A DNA stretch of 64,000 nucleotides, from NCBI RefSeq assembly GCF_019669905.1, contig NZ_AP019777.1, positions 1,984,001 through 2,048,000 of the forward strand, written 5' to 3'. Shown here piece by piece: positions 1 to 9,181 of this stretch. The notes beneath the pieces are model-generated. The model was not told where the DNA came from. It did not search any database and worked only from the letters and a program-made list of their open reading frames with translations. The stretch's first letter is position 1. Each line of letters opens with the position of its first letter. Position numbers and translations under genes: made by a program. This DNA comes from Methylomonas koyamae. Lineage in GTDB: Bacteria; Pseudomonadota; Gammaproteobacteria; Methylococcales; Methylomonadaceae.

Positions 1-354
1 GTATTGCACGGCAACCGGACCTATTTAATGGCCGACGACGACGGCGAAATCATCGAGACCCATTCGATTTCGGCCGGCCTGGATTATCCCGGCGTCGGTC
101 CGGAACATGCCTGGTTGAAAGACATCGGTCGGGCCGAGTATCCCAACATCACCGACGACGAGGCCTTGCAGGGTTTCCACGCGCTGACCAGAATGGAAGG
201 CATCATTCCGGCGCTGGAATCCAGCCATGCCATGGCCTATACCATGAAGCTGGCGCCGACGATGCGCAAGGATCAGGTCATTGTCGTTAACCTGTCCGGC
301 CGCGGCGACAAGGACATGCACACCATCATGCAACGCGAGGGAATCAGCCTATGA
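1..354 (+). CDS. trpB: Tryptophan synthase beta subunit, C-terminal part
   Basis: The reading frame is open from the first base, so the gene begins outside the window and only the last 117 residues are seen. TrpB is the PLP enzyme that joins indole and serine to make tryptophan, working as an alpha2beta2 complex with TrpA. The segment has typical TrpB tail motifs: [23 protein letters not shown] and NLSGRGDKD, the last near the phosphate-binding end of the family. The stop TGA overlaps the trpA start (ATGA), so the two subunits are probably translationally coupled. I am confident of the identity; nothing can be said about the missing N-terminal two thirds. Confidence 0.95.
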   Translation, partial: VLHGNRTYLMADDDGEIIETHSISAGLDYPGVGPEHAWLKDIGRAEYPNITDDEALQGFHALTRMEGIIPALESSHAMAYTMKLAPTMRKDQVIVVNLSGRGDKDMHTIMQREGISL

Positions 355-1154
355 GCCGTTTAGCCGCCAAATTCGCCGAATTGAAAGCCTCCGGCCGCAA
401 AGCCTTGATTCCGTTCATCACTGCCGGCGACCCGTATCCGGAATTCACCGTGCCGATGTTGCACGAAATGGTCAAGGCCGGCGCCGACGTGATCGAGCTG
501 GGCGTGCCGTTTTCCGACCCGATGGCCGACGGCCCGGTGATCCAGCGCGCCAGCGAACGCGCCTTGGCCCACCATGTCGGCTTGCGCAAAGTGCTGGCGA
601 TGGCGATGGAGTTTCGCAAGACCGACCAGACCACGCCGCTGGTGTTGATGGGTTATTTGAATCCGATCGAAATCATGGGTTACGAAGGTTTCGCCAACGC
701 GGTACAGCGGGCCGACGTCGACGGCGTATTGACGGTGGATTTGCCGCCGGAAGAGTCGGAAGACTGCGTCAAATTGCTGCGCGAGCGCGGTATCGACCAA
801 ATTTTTCTGTTGGCGCCGAACACGACGCCGGATCGGATTCGTAAGATGCACGAAGTCGGTAGCGGTTACCTGTATTACGTTTCGCTGAAAGGCGTCACCG
901 GTGCCGGTCATTTGGATGTCGCCGATGTCGAAGACAAGTTAACCATGATCAAAGCCAACACCGACTTGCCGGTCGGCGTCGGTTTCGGCGTGAAGGATGC
1001 CGAGACGGCGCGAACGATTGCCGCCATCGCCGACGGCGTCGTGGTCGGTAGTGCTCTGATCAGCAAAGTCGAGGCCAATCTCGACGATCCCGAGCAGGCC
1101 AAACGCGAAATCATCGAACTGTTGAAATCCATGCGCCACGCAATGGACCACTGA
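351..1154 (+). CDS. trpA: Tryptophan synthase alpha subunit
   Basis: This 267-residue TIM-barrel protein splits indole-3-glycerol phosphate into indole and glyceraldehyde 3-phosphate and passes indole to TrpB. Visible family motifs are the N-terminal [11 protein letters not shown], the catalytic-Glu segment [17 protein letters not shown], the [10 protein letters not shown] strand, and the phosphate-binding [10 protein letters not shown] and [10 protein letters not shown] loops near the end. The length is normal. It starts inside the trpB stop codon, and accD follows 24 bases later, so the trp genes and accD probably form one transcript, as in many gammaproteobacteria. Confidence 0.97.
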   Translation: MSRLAAKFAELKASGRKALIPFITAGDPYPEFTVPMLHEMVKAGADVIELGVPFSDPMADGPVIQRASERALAHHVGLRKVLAMAMEFRKTDQTTPLVLMGYLNPIEIMGYEGFANAVQRADVDGVLTVDLPPEESEDCVKLLRERGIDQIFLLAPNTTPDRIRKMHEVGSGYLYYVSLKGVTGAGHLDVADVEDKLTMIKANTDLPVGVGFGVKDAETARTIAAIADGVVVGSALISKVEANLDDPEQAKREIIELLKSMRHAMDH

Positions 1155-1178
1155 AGCATATAGCGGAGAACACCCCGA

Positions 1179-2114
<936 letters not shown>

Positions 2115-2125
2115 AGCCGGTCGAA

Positions 2126-3391
2126 ATGGCGCGTTTCGATTCGCTGCAAGCTTGGCTGGCCTGGCAGGAACAATTACATCCGCGCTCGATAGATTTGGGT
2201 TTGGCGCGGGTCGCCGGCGTTTATCGGCAGTTGAACCCGACCCAGGCCAAACCTTTGACCGTCACGGTGGGCGGTACCAATGGCAAGGGTTCCTGCGTGG
2301 CGATGCTGGAGGCGATATACCGGGCGCAAGGCTACAAAGTCGGCGCCTACACTTCGCCGCACATCTTGCGCTACAACGAAAGAATCCGCATCGATGGCCA
2401 GGCGGTTGCCGACGCCGACATTTGTCGGGTATTTTCCCGAATCGACGCGGCTCGCGGCGAGACCAGCCTGAGCTATTTCGAGTTCGGCACGTTGGCGGCG
2501 CTGTGCTTGTTCGCCGAAGCCGGCCTGGACGTACAGCTATTGGAAGTGGGTTTGGGCGGCAGGTTGGATGCGGTAAACATTGTCGATCCCGACGTCGCGT
2601 TGGTAACTACTATCGCGCTGGACCATGTCGATTGGTTGGGTAACACCGTGGAAGCGATAGGCCGGGAAAAAGCCGGCATTTTTCGGCAGTCGGTGCCTGC
2701 CGTGATCGGCGACGCAGCGGCACCGGCCTCGTTACGGCAGGTAGCCGAGCGGATTGGCGCCAAGGTTTACCAATTGGAACATGACTTCGCTTACCGCAAA
2801 CAGGGCGAAACCTGGGAATGGCAAGGCGGCGAGCGAGCTTACCGCGATTTGCCGGCTCCGGCGTTCAAAGGCGAACAGCAATACCGGAATGCCGCAGCGG
2901 TGCTGATGGCCGTTTCGGCGTTGCAGGAGCAGTTACCGGTCGACGACGCGGCGATCCGAGCCGGTTTGCGCCAGGCCAGCCTGCTGGGCCGGTTTCAGTT
3001 GGTCGCCGGCAAACCGCGCGTATTGCTGGATGTCGGCCACAATCCGCAAGCGGTCGGCACGCTGATCGATTATCTGCGCGATTATTTTCCCGCCGCCACG
3101 ATCCATGCCGTATTCGCGATGATGCGCGACAAAGATATCGCTACCGTGGTGCAGATGATGCGGGAGCGGGTGGCGCGGTGGTATCTGGCGCCGCTGGATA
3201 ATCCGCGCGCCGCCGAGCCGGCATTGATCGAATCCCATTTTCGGCAGTTGGATATGGCGAACGTCGACAGCGGGTTCGCCGATTTTTCGGCCGCATTCCA
3301 AGCGGCCCGGGCAGCGGCGGGGCCGGACGAGCTGGTTCTGGTGTTCGGCTCGTTTTTTCTGGTATCCGAATATTTGGCAAAATTTTCTTAG
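2126..3391 (+). CDS. folC: Dihydrofolate synthase / folylpolyglutamate synthase
   Basis: This 421-residue Mur-ligase-family enzyme adds glutamate to dihydropteroate and to folates, using ATP. The P-loop GTNGKGS is near residue 49, the YTSPH segment follows, and the C-terminal domain carries LLDVGHNPQAV. The start ATG is 11 bases after accD. In an organism that also uses methanopterin-type cofactors (see the beta-RFAP synthase in this window) the folate route still serves normal one-carbon biosynthesis. Confidence 0.95.
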   Translation: MARFDSLQAWLAWQEQLHPRSIDLGLARVAGVYRQLNPTQAKPLTVTVGGTNGKGSCVAMLEAIYRAQGYKVGAYTSPHILRYNERIRIDGQAVADADICRVFSRIDAARGETSLSYFEFGTLAALCLFAEAGLDVQLLEVGLGGRLDAVNIVDPDVALVTTIALDHVDWLGNTVEAIGREKAGIFRQSVPAVIGDAAAPASLRQVAERIGAKVYQLEHDFAYRKQGETWEWQGGERAYRDLPAPAFKGEQQYRNAAAVLMAVSALQEQLPVDDAAIRAGLRQASLLGRFQLVAGKPRVLLDVGHNPQAVGTLIDYLRDYFPAATIHAVFAMMRDKDIATVVQMMRERVARWYLAPLDNPRAAEPALIESHFRQLDMANVDSGFADFSAAFQAARAAAGPDELVLVFGSFFLVSEYLAKFS

Positions 3392-3402
3392 AGGTGATCG
3401 GA

Positions 3403-4212
3403 ATGGATCAAGAATTGAAACAGCGATTGATAGGTGCGGCGGTCATTACCGCGCTGGCCGCGATTTTCGTACCGATGTTGTTCGACGATCCTATCGACGA
3501 AACCGGTAAAAATATCAGCGAACTGAAAATTCCCGAATTGCCTGCCAAAGCGCAGGATGTCGAAATCATGCCGCTTCCGGAAAAAGTGGAAGACGTGGCC
3601 GAGGCTCCGGCCGAAGCTGCCAAGCCGGCTCCGAAATTCGTCGAAGAAGGCGAAGCCGAAACCGAATTCGAGCCAGCGAAGCCGCAAATCAAATTGAGTG
3701 CGCGGGAAGCGGCGCCGCTAACGCCTTCCGCTGCATCGCCGGCAAAGCCGTCGCCGCGGGCCCTGGCGCCTGCCGACGAAGAGCCGGCCGAAGCGGAGGA
3801 TTTGCCGATCGCGCCGAAGCCGGCAAAACCGGCCGCTCCGGTACAGCCGCTGACCAGCGTCGCGCCGGTCCCGAAACCGTTGAAACCGTTGGCGAAACCG
3901 GCCGAAGCCAAATCCGAGCCTTCGGCTCAAGCCCCGCTGGCCGCGCCGGCTGCCAAGCCTGCCGCCGCAGCCGAGGAAACCAACCGCTGGTATTTGCAGG
4001 TGGGAACTTTCAGCCAGAAAGCCAATGCCGCCAGTTTGCAGGAGAGTTTGAAGCAACAGGGTTTCGCGGCAACGGTTAAGGAAGTGGCCGGCGATAAAGG
4101 CACCGTCTTCAAAGTCCGTATCGGACCCATCGTCGACAAAGCCAAAGCCCAGGCGGTCAAGGCCAAATTGGCGCAGATCAACGTTAACAGCTTCGTTTCC
4201 GCCGACGAATAA
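3403..4212 (+). CDS. SPOR-domain protein, DedD-like
   Basis: I chose the ATG at 3403 because a GAGGTG ribosome site sits six bases before it; a GTG nine bases earlier lies inside that site. The 269-residue product has a short cytoplasmic head, one membrane helix (about residues 10-25), a long Pro/Ala/Lys/Glu-rich linker (about 40-190) and a C-terminal SPOR domain (about 195-265, starting NRWYLQVGTFS). SPOR domains bind peptidoglycan stripped of stem peptides at the division site, and DedD is a divisome protein in this genomic place (folC-dedD-cvpA-purF). The linker is low-complexity and unlikely to be conserved. Confidence 0.85.
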   Translation: MDQELKQRLIGAAVITALAAIFVPMLFDDPIDETGKNISELKIPELPAKAQDVEIMPLPEKVEDVAEAPAEAAKPAPKFVEEGEAETEFEPAKPQIKLSAREAAPLTPSAASPAKPSPRALAPADEEPAEAEDLPIAPKPAKPAAPVQPLTSVAPVPKPLKPLAKPAEAKSEPSAQAPLAAPAAKPAAAAEETNRWYLQVGTFSQKANAASLQESLKQQGFAATVKEVAGDKGTVFKVRIGPIVDKAKAQAVKAKLAQINVNSFVSADE

Positions 4213-4254
4213 TTGGTTTTGCCCGGTTTGGTTATTTCGATAGTTTACTGAGCG

Positions 4255-4773
4255 ATGCCGGATTTGGTGCCTTGGGACAAACTGCTGTGGGTTGATTACA
4301 CCATTATTGCCGTCATATCCATGTCGGCGGTGATGGGCTTGGTGCGCGGTTTTATCAAGGAAGCCTTTGCGCTGGTGCTATGGATTGCGGCAGTTTGGGT
4401 GGCGACCCACTACAGCCGCGAGCTGTCGGTGTTGCTGCAATCCACGATCAGCTACCCGTCGGCCCGCATCGCCGCCAGCTTCGGCTTACTGTTTTTCGCG
4501 ACGTTGATATTGGGCAGCCTGATCAGTTTCCTGTTGAGCCAATTGATCGAGAGAACCGGCCTGAGCGGCAGCGACCGCCTGCTCGGCATGTTGTTTGGCA
4601 TCGCCCGCGGGGCCGTGCTGGTTTCCATGCTGGTGATTCTGGCCGGGGTCACGCCGCTGCCGGAAGACCCGTGGTGGAAACAGTCCGTACTCATTCCTCC
4701 GTTTCAAGCCTTGGCGGTCTGGTTGAAAAGCCAGATGCCGACCGGTTTGGCGGATTACATTCATTATCGATAA
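4255..4773 (+). CDS. cvpA: CvpA family membrane protein
   Basis: This 172-residue protein has about four predicted membrane helices, the first near residues 13-32 and the last near 115-132. It carries the family pattern ISMSAVMGLVRGFIKEAF near the N-terminus and a Gly-rich GSDRLLGMLFGIARGAVLV segment. CvpA is required for colicin V production in E. coli and has been linked to envelope stress tolerance, but its molecular role is not settled. It lies 12 bases before purF, the conserved cvpA-purF pair. Confidence 0.9.
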   Translation: MPDLVPWDKLLWVDYTIIAVISMSAVMGLVRGFIKEAFALVLWIAAVWVATHYSRELSVLLQSTISYPSARIAASFGLLFFATLILGSLISFLLSQLIERTGLSGSDRLLGMLFGIARGAVLVSMLVILAGVTPLPEDPWWKQSVLIPPFQALAVWLKSQMPTGLADYIHYR

Positions 4774-4785
4774 TCCGGATCAGCT

Positions 4786-6294
4786 ATGTGTGGTATTGCC
4801 GCTATTGTTTCCAATCAAAGTGTTAACCAAGACCTGTACGATGCCTTAACCGTGTTGCAGCACCGCGGCCAGGATGCTGCCGGCATCGTCACTTGCGACG
4901 GCGGCCGCCTGCATTTGCGCAAGGACAACGGTTTGGCCCGCGACGTGTTTTCGCCCGAGCAAATGATGAAGCTGAAAGGCAACATGGGCATTGCCCACGT
5001 GCGTTATCCGACCGCCGGTTGCACCAGTTCCGCCGAGGCCCAGCCGTTTTACGTCAATTCGCCGTTCGGCTTGACGCTGGCCCACAACGGCAATCTGACC
5101 AATACCGAGGAATTGAAGCGGCAGGTGTTCGTAGACGATCAACGCCATATCAATACCGATTCCGACTCGGAAGTGTTGTTGAACGTATTCGCCCACGAAT
5201 TGCAGCAATTCGGCAAACTGCGCTTGACCGTGGACGACGTGTTTCAGGCTGTCAGCGCGGTGCACAATCGCTGCCGCGGCGCTTACGCGGTGGTGGTGAT
5301 GATTGCCGGCTTCGGCGTATTGGGGTTTCGCGACCCGCATGGCATCAGGCCGATCGTGTTCGGCGAGCGTCAAACCGAGGACGGCGTCGATTACATGATC
5401 GCGTCGGAGAGCGTCGCGCTGGACGTGCTGGATTTTCGCCTGATCCGCGATCTGGCGCCGGGCGAAGCCGTGTTCATCGAGGCTTCCGGCAAATTGCACA
5501 CCCGCCAGTGCGCCGAAACCATCGACCATTGCCCGTGCATCTTCGAATACGTCTATTTCGCCCGGCCGGATTCGATCATCGATAACATCTCGGTTTACAA
5601 AGCGCGGATGCGGATGGGCAAAAAGCTGGCCGAAAAAATCCAGCGGGAATGGCCGGACCACGACATCGACGTGGTGATTCCGATTCCGGATACCAGCCGC
5701 ACTGCCGCATCGCAGATCGCTCACGATCTGGGGGTCAAATTTCGCGAAGGCTTCATGAAAAACCGTTACATCGGCCGTACCTTCATCATGCCGGGACAGA
5801 AGCTGCGGAAAAAGTCGGTCAAACAAAAGTTGAACGCGATTTCGCTGGAATTCGACGGTAAAAACGTATTGCTGGTGGACGATTCCATCGTCCGCGGCAC
5901 CACGTCCGAACAGATCATCCAGATGGCGCGCGACGCCGGCGCCAAAAAAGTTTATTTCGCCTCCGCCGCGCCGCCGGTGCGTTACCCCAACGTCTACGGT
6001 ATCGATATGCCCGCCGCGCGCGAGTTAATCGCCCACGGCCGCAGCGAAGACGAGGTGTGTAAGGCGCTGGGGGCCGATAAATTGATTTACCAGGATCTGG
6101 ACGATTTGATCGAAGCGGTCGGCCGCGGCAATCCGAAGATCGCGCACTTCGACACGTCCTGCTTCAGCCGCGACTACGTGACCGGCGATATCGACGATGC
6201 CTATTTGGCGAAGATCGAGGCCTTGCGCAACGACCACGCCCAGGAAACCCGTAAAAGCAGCAGTTTTATTATCGAAATGCAGGTGGCGAAATAA
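4786..6294 (+). CDS. purF: Amidophosphoribosyltransferase
   Basis: This 502-residue enzyme performs the first committed step of purine synthesis, PRPP plus glutamine to phosphoribosylamine. It starts MCGIAAI, so cleavage of Met would expose the catalytic N-terminal Cys of the glutamine amidotransferase domain. The C-terminal phosphoribosyltransferase domain has the PRPP loop [15 protein letters not shown] near residues 361-375. Length and domain order match the family. The metZ start follows one base after the stop, so the two are certainly co-transcribed. Confidence 0.97.
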   Translation: MCGIAAIVSNQSVNQDLYDALTVLQHRGQDAAGIVTCDGGRLHLRKDNGLARDVFSPEQMMKLKGNMGIAHVRYPTAGCTSSAEAQPFYVNSPFGLTLAHNGNLTNTEELKRQVFVDDQRHINTDSDSEVLLNVFAHELQQFGKLRLTVDDVFQAVSAVHNRCRGAYAVVVMIAGFGVLGFRDPHGIRPIVFGERQTEDGVDYMIASESVALDVLDFRLIRDLAPGEAVFIEASGKLHTRQCAETIDHCPCIFEYVYFARPDSIIDNISVYKARMRMGKKLAEKIQREWPDHDIDVVIPIPDTSRTAASQIAHDLGVKFREGFMKNRYIGRTFIMPGQKLRKKSVKQKLNAISLEFDGKNVLLVDDSIVRGTTSEQIIQMARDAGAKKVYFASAAPPVRYPNVYGIDMPAARELIAHGRSEDEVCKALGADKLIYQDLDDLIEAVGRGNPKIAHFDTSCFSRDYVTGDIDDAYLAKIEALRNDHAQETRKSSSFIIEMQVAK

Positions 6295-6295
6295 T

Positions 6296-7486
6296 ATGAA
6301 CCAACCGGATTGGCAAGATTATGCCGCGGAAACCCAAGCCATACGCGCCGGCCAGAAGCGGAGCCACGAGGGCGAGCACAGCATGCCGATTTTCGCCACC
6401 TCCAGCTATGTGTTCGGCTCGGCCGAGGAAGCCTCGCTGAAGTTTACCGGCCAGCAGCCCGGCAATATCTATTCGCGCTTTACCAACCCGACGGTCGCTA
6501 CCTTCCAGGAACGTCTGGCGCTGATGGAAAAAGGCGAACGCTGTCTGGCGTTCGCATCCGGCATGGCGGCCATCATGGCAGTGGGTATGGCGCTATTGAA
6601 GGCGGGCGACCACGTGGTTTGCTCGCGCAGCGTGTTCGGCAATACGGTACTGGCCTTTCAAAATTATTTCGGCAAATTCGGCGTCGAAACCGATTTCGTC
6701 AAGCTGACCGATCCGGCCGCCTGGGAAGCCGCGATTAAGCCCAATACCCGCTTCCTGTTTCTGGAAACGCCGTCGAATCCGCTGATCGAAATTGCCGATA
6801 TCCGGGCCTTGGCCGATATTGCTCACCGCCACGGCTGCCTGCTGGTGGTCGATAACGTGTTTTGCACGCCGATCTTGCAGCAACCGCTGGCTTTGGGGGC
6901 CGATATCGTCGTGCATTCGGCGACCAAATACATCGACGGCCAGGGCCGTTGCGTCGGCGGCGCGGTGGTCGCTAACGAAGAAATCATCGAAAAGCAGGTC
7001 TATCCCTATTTGCGCACCGGCGGTGCCACGTTGAGTCCGTTCAACGCCTGGGTGTTTGCTGGCGGTTTGGAAACGCTGGCGATTCGGATGAAAGCCCATT
7101 GCGACAACGCGTTCGAATTGGCCAAGTGGCTGGAGCGTCAAGACGCCGTCGGCAAAGTGCATTATCCTGGCTTGGCCTCGCATGCCCAGCACGAACTGGC
7201 CAAACGCCAGCAAAGCCATTTCGGCGCGGTGGTTAGCTTCGAATTGAAGGGCGGTAAGGAAGAAGCCTGGCGCTTGATCGATGCGACGCGGATGTTGTCG
7301 GTTACGGCCAATCTGGGCGACGTCAAAACCACCATCACCCATCCGGCCACGACCACCCACGGCCGGCTGACGCCGGAAGCCCGCGCCGAGGCCGGGATCA
7401 AGGACAGCCTGGTACGGATCTCGGTCGGCTTGGAAAATATCGACGATATCAAGGCCGATTTGGCCGCCGGCTTGGCTGCGGCCTGA
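6296..7486 (+). CDS. metZ: O-succinylhomoserine sulfhydrylase
   Basis: The ATG at 6296, directly after the purF stop, gives a 396-residue protein beginning MNQPDWQDYA; a longer in-frame extension would run inside purF and is unlikely. It belongs to the Cys/Met metabolism PLP enzymes. The PLP lysine is in HSATKYIDGQGR, and YSRFTNPTVATF and the C-terminal THGRLTPEARAEAGI motif are characteristic. MetZ makes homocysteine directly from an acylhomoserine and sulfide. The purF-metZ order is widespread in gammaproteobacteria, which favours the succinyl-using MetZ over MetY. Confidence 0.93.
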   Translation: MNQPDWQDYAAETQAIRAGQKRSHEGEHSMPIFATSSYVFGSAEEASLKFTGQQPGNIYSRFTNPTVATFQERLALMEKGERCLAFASGMAAIMAVGMALLKAGDHVVCSRSVFGNTVLAFQNYFGKFGVETDFVKLTDPAAWEAAIKPNTRFLFLETPSNPLIEIADIRALADIAHRHGCLLVVDNVFCTPILQQPLALGADIVVHSATKYIDGQGRCVGGAVVANEEIIEKQVYPYLRTGGATLSPFNAWVFAGGLETLAIRMKAHCDNAFELAKWLERQDAVGKVHYPGLASHAQHELAKRQQSHFGAVVSFELKGGKEEAWRLIDATRMLSVTANLGDVKTTITHPATTTHGRLTPEARAEAGIKDSLVRISVGLENIDDIKADLAAGLAAA

Positions 7487-7563
7487 TGCGCCGCAGGCCG
7501 GGGCAGCGAACGTAAAGCCAAAAATAAGCTATCTTTGTCCGAAATTCCCCAGAGATTCCGAGC

Positions 7564-8142
7564 ATGTTCCAGGATAGAAAAGAGTACCGAAAAAACTTCA
7601 ATGCCGAGGGTAAGCTTTACGTCGGCGGCGAAACCTTAGAGATCAATTGTTACGACGTGTCGTTGAACGGTGCGATGCTGGAAGTCATGCCGGGCGATTT
7701 GCTGACCACGATTCGGGATTTCGAGGTATTGCTGGAGCAGAGCCGGCGCGCGGAAATTTTCGTCGCCGAATTGCAGTTAGCCGGGGAAGTGGACATCGTC
7801 TGGGTCAAACGCGACCGTAACCGGATCATGATGGGATTGGAGTTCCGCGATGTGGTGCACAACGCGCAAAAACTCTGGCGCAAGCGGCGCGGTTACCGCA
7901 AGGCCGAGCGTTTCCAGGCGGAGTTGTTCGTCGAGAAGGAACGCTTTGCGGTGGAGGGTTTGGACCGTTCGGTGGAAGGCATGTGTTTGAAACTGGCGGG
8001 CAGCTCGCCAGCCATCAAAATCAACGCCCCGGTCAAAGTGCAGTGCCCGGAGTTGGGTTTGAGCGCTCTGGGTAAAATCGTCTGGTACGACAGTAACGAA
8101 ATCAGTACCCGCATCGGCTTGCAATTAGTCACGATGCGCTAA
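7564..8142 (+). CDS. Tandem PilZ-domain protein
   Basis: This 192-residue soluble protein shows two PilZ-like halves. The first has DRKEYRKNF at residues 4-12 and DVSLNGAML near 31-39. These fit the RxxxR and [D/N]xSxxG c-di-GMP-binding pattern. The second begins near residue 104 (KRRGYRKAERF) and has GLDRSVEGMCL about 25 residues later. PilZ domains bind cyclic di-GMP and pass the signal to motility, polysaccharide or regulatory partners. No effector domain is fused and no neighbour names the target. The first half keeps the motif better than the second, so which half binds ligand is open. Confidence 0.75.
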   Translation: MFQDRKEYRKNFNAEGKLYVGGETLEINCYDVSLNGAMLEVMPGDLLTTIRDFEVLLEQSRRAEIFVAELQLAGEVDIVWVKRDRNRIMMGLEFRDVVHNAQKLWRKRRGYRKAERFQAELFVEKERFAVEGLDRSVEGMCLKLAGSSPAIKINAPVKVQCPELGLSALGKIVWYDSNEISTRIGLQLVTMR

Positions 8143-8157
8143 AAGGCCGGCTTCGGA

Positions 8158-8173
8158 GGCGGCGGGCGCCGCC
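8158..8173. terminator. GC-rich hairpin between convergent genes
   Basis: GGCGGC (8158-8163) and GCCGCC (8168-8173) form a stem with a four-base loop in the 49 bases between the PilZ gene and the convergent glutaredoxin gene. There is no T-tract on either side, so termination strength is uncertain. Its place between two gene ends is the main support. Confidence 0.4.
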
Positions 8174-8191
8174 CCCGCAGGCCGGTTCCAT

Positions 8192-8446
8192 TCAATCCTG
8201 TAGTAGCGGATCCAGTTCTTGGTTCATGTCCAGTGCGTGCAAATCGTCGAAGCCGCCGATGTGGCGTTCGCCGATATAGATTTGCGGAACCGTGCGCCGT
8301 TTGGTTTTTTCCATCATCTGTTCCCGCAAACCCGGCTCGGCGTCGACGTTGATTTCGGTATAACGGGCTCCCTTGCGCTCCAGCAAGCGTTTCGCCATCG
8401 TGCAATAAGGGCAAATTTTCGTGGTATAGATGATGATTTCCGGCAT
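8192..8446 (-). CDS. grxC: Glutaredoxin 3 (GrxC-type)
   Basis: The start at 8446 gives an 84-residue protein beginning MPEIIIYTT; upstream in-frame codons exist but add a non-homologous leader that runs toward the aldolase gene. The dithiol active site CPYC is at residues 12-15, followed by the usual cis-Pro loop TVPQIYI and GGFDDL for glutathione binding. Glutaredoxin 3 reduces disulfides and glutathionylated proteins with GSH. It sits 34 bases downstream of a class II aldolase gene on the same strand and is probably transcribed with it. Confidence 0.93.
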   Translation of the reverse strand: MPEIIIYTTKICPYCTMAKRLLERKGARYTEINVDAEPGLREQMMEKTKRRTVPQIYIGERHIGGFDDLHALDMNQELDPLLQD

Positions 8447-8480
8447 GGATAAATTAATGAATGCTAATAAAGTCGCCATT

Positions 8481-9134
8481 CTAACGGTCGGTCCGGTTTT
8501 GCTCAAGCGCCAAGGCCAGCGCCAACTGTCCGATCAATAGCTCGGCCGCTTGCCTTAGCGAAGTGCCGAACGCCACGACGCCGTCCTCGTGTCCCAGCAT
8601 GGTAAATATGCCGCTCTCCGTTTTTCCCAGCGTTTGCAAAATGCTTGTCACGGCGCGTGCCATTTCCGGGGTGCCGTAAGGGATGTGCGCTGCGGTATGC
8701 GCCAAGCGCAATTTTGCGGTATTGCGCCAAATTTCCGGACAATGCCCGTGAATCACGGCCTGCACGCCGGGCAATCCTTGGTAGATCACGGCGTGAGTCA
8801 AGGCTTCCGAAGACGGTTGCGCCGGGCCTTGGGCTTGCAGGTAATTCTGTTGCGGCGCTGCGGCGGTGACCCAGGCATAATGCTCCGGGCCGAGCTGCGG
8901 CAGGTGGCCGGTCTGGGTAGCGGAAACCAAAAAACCGTCCTGGCCGGGCTCGCGCCGGCTGCTGATGTTGCCGAAGCCGAGCCCGTCGTATTTGCCGGCG
9001 GTGCGGCCGATCAGCCCCAGCCGGTACACGATGCTGCGCCAGGCGTTGATTTCGGCTAAATCCGCATCGCTTGGCAACGCTCGGTATTGGTGGTCGAGAC
9101 GGTATTTGATCACGCCCTCGCGATCATGCGGCAT
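8481..9134 (-). CDS. Class II aldolase/adducin family protein
   Basis: This 217-residue protein has the fold of fuculose-phosphate and ribulose-phosphate aldolases. Putative metal ligands are H129 and H131 (VIHGHCPE) and H182 (LGHEDG), with a Glu at 110 (PSSEALTH) in the catalytic position. A GLGFGNISSR segment near residues 51-60 fits the phosphate or substrate loop. The substrate cannot be read from sequence; sugar-phosphate aldolase, epimerase and methylthioribulose dehydratase relatives share this outline. It is divergent from the mscK-type gene, with 47 bases between starts. Confidence 0.75.
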   Translation of the reverse strand: MPHDREGVIKYRLDHQYRALPSDADLAEINAWRSIVYRLGLIGRTAGKYDGLGFGNISSRREPGQDGFLVSATQTGHLPQLGPEHYAWVTAAAPQQNYLQAQGPAQPSSEALTHAVIYQGLPGVQAVIHGHCPEIWRNTAKLRLAHTAAHIPYGTPEMARAVTSILQTLGKTESGIFTMLGHEDGVVAFGTSLRQAAELLIGQLALALALEQNRTDR

Positions 9135-9181
9135 AAAGACTCCAGACGGCTAATTTCGATTTAAGCTGAATACACTAATCC

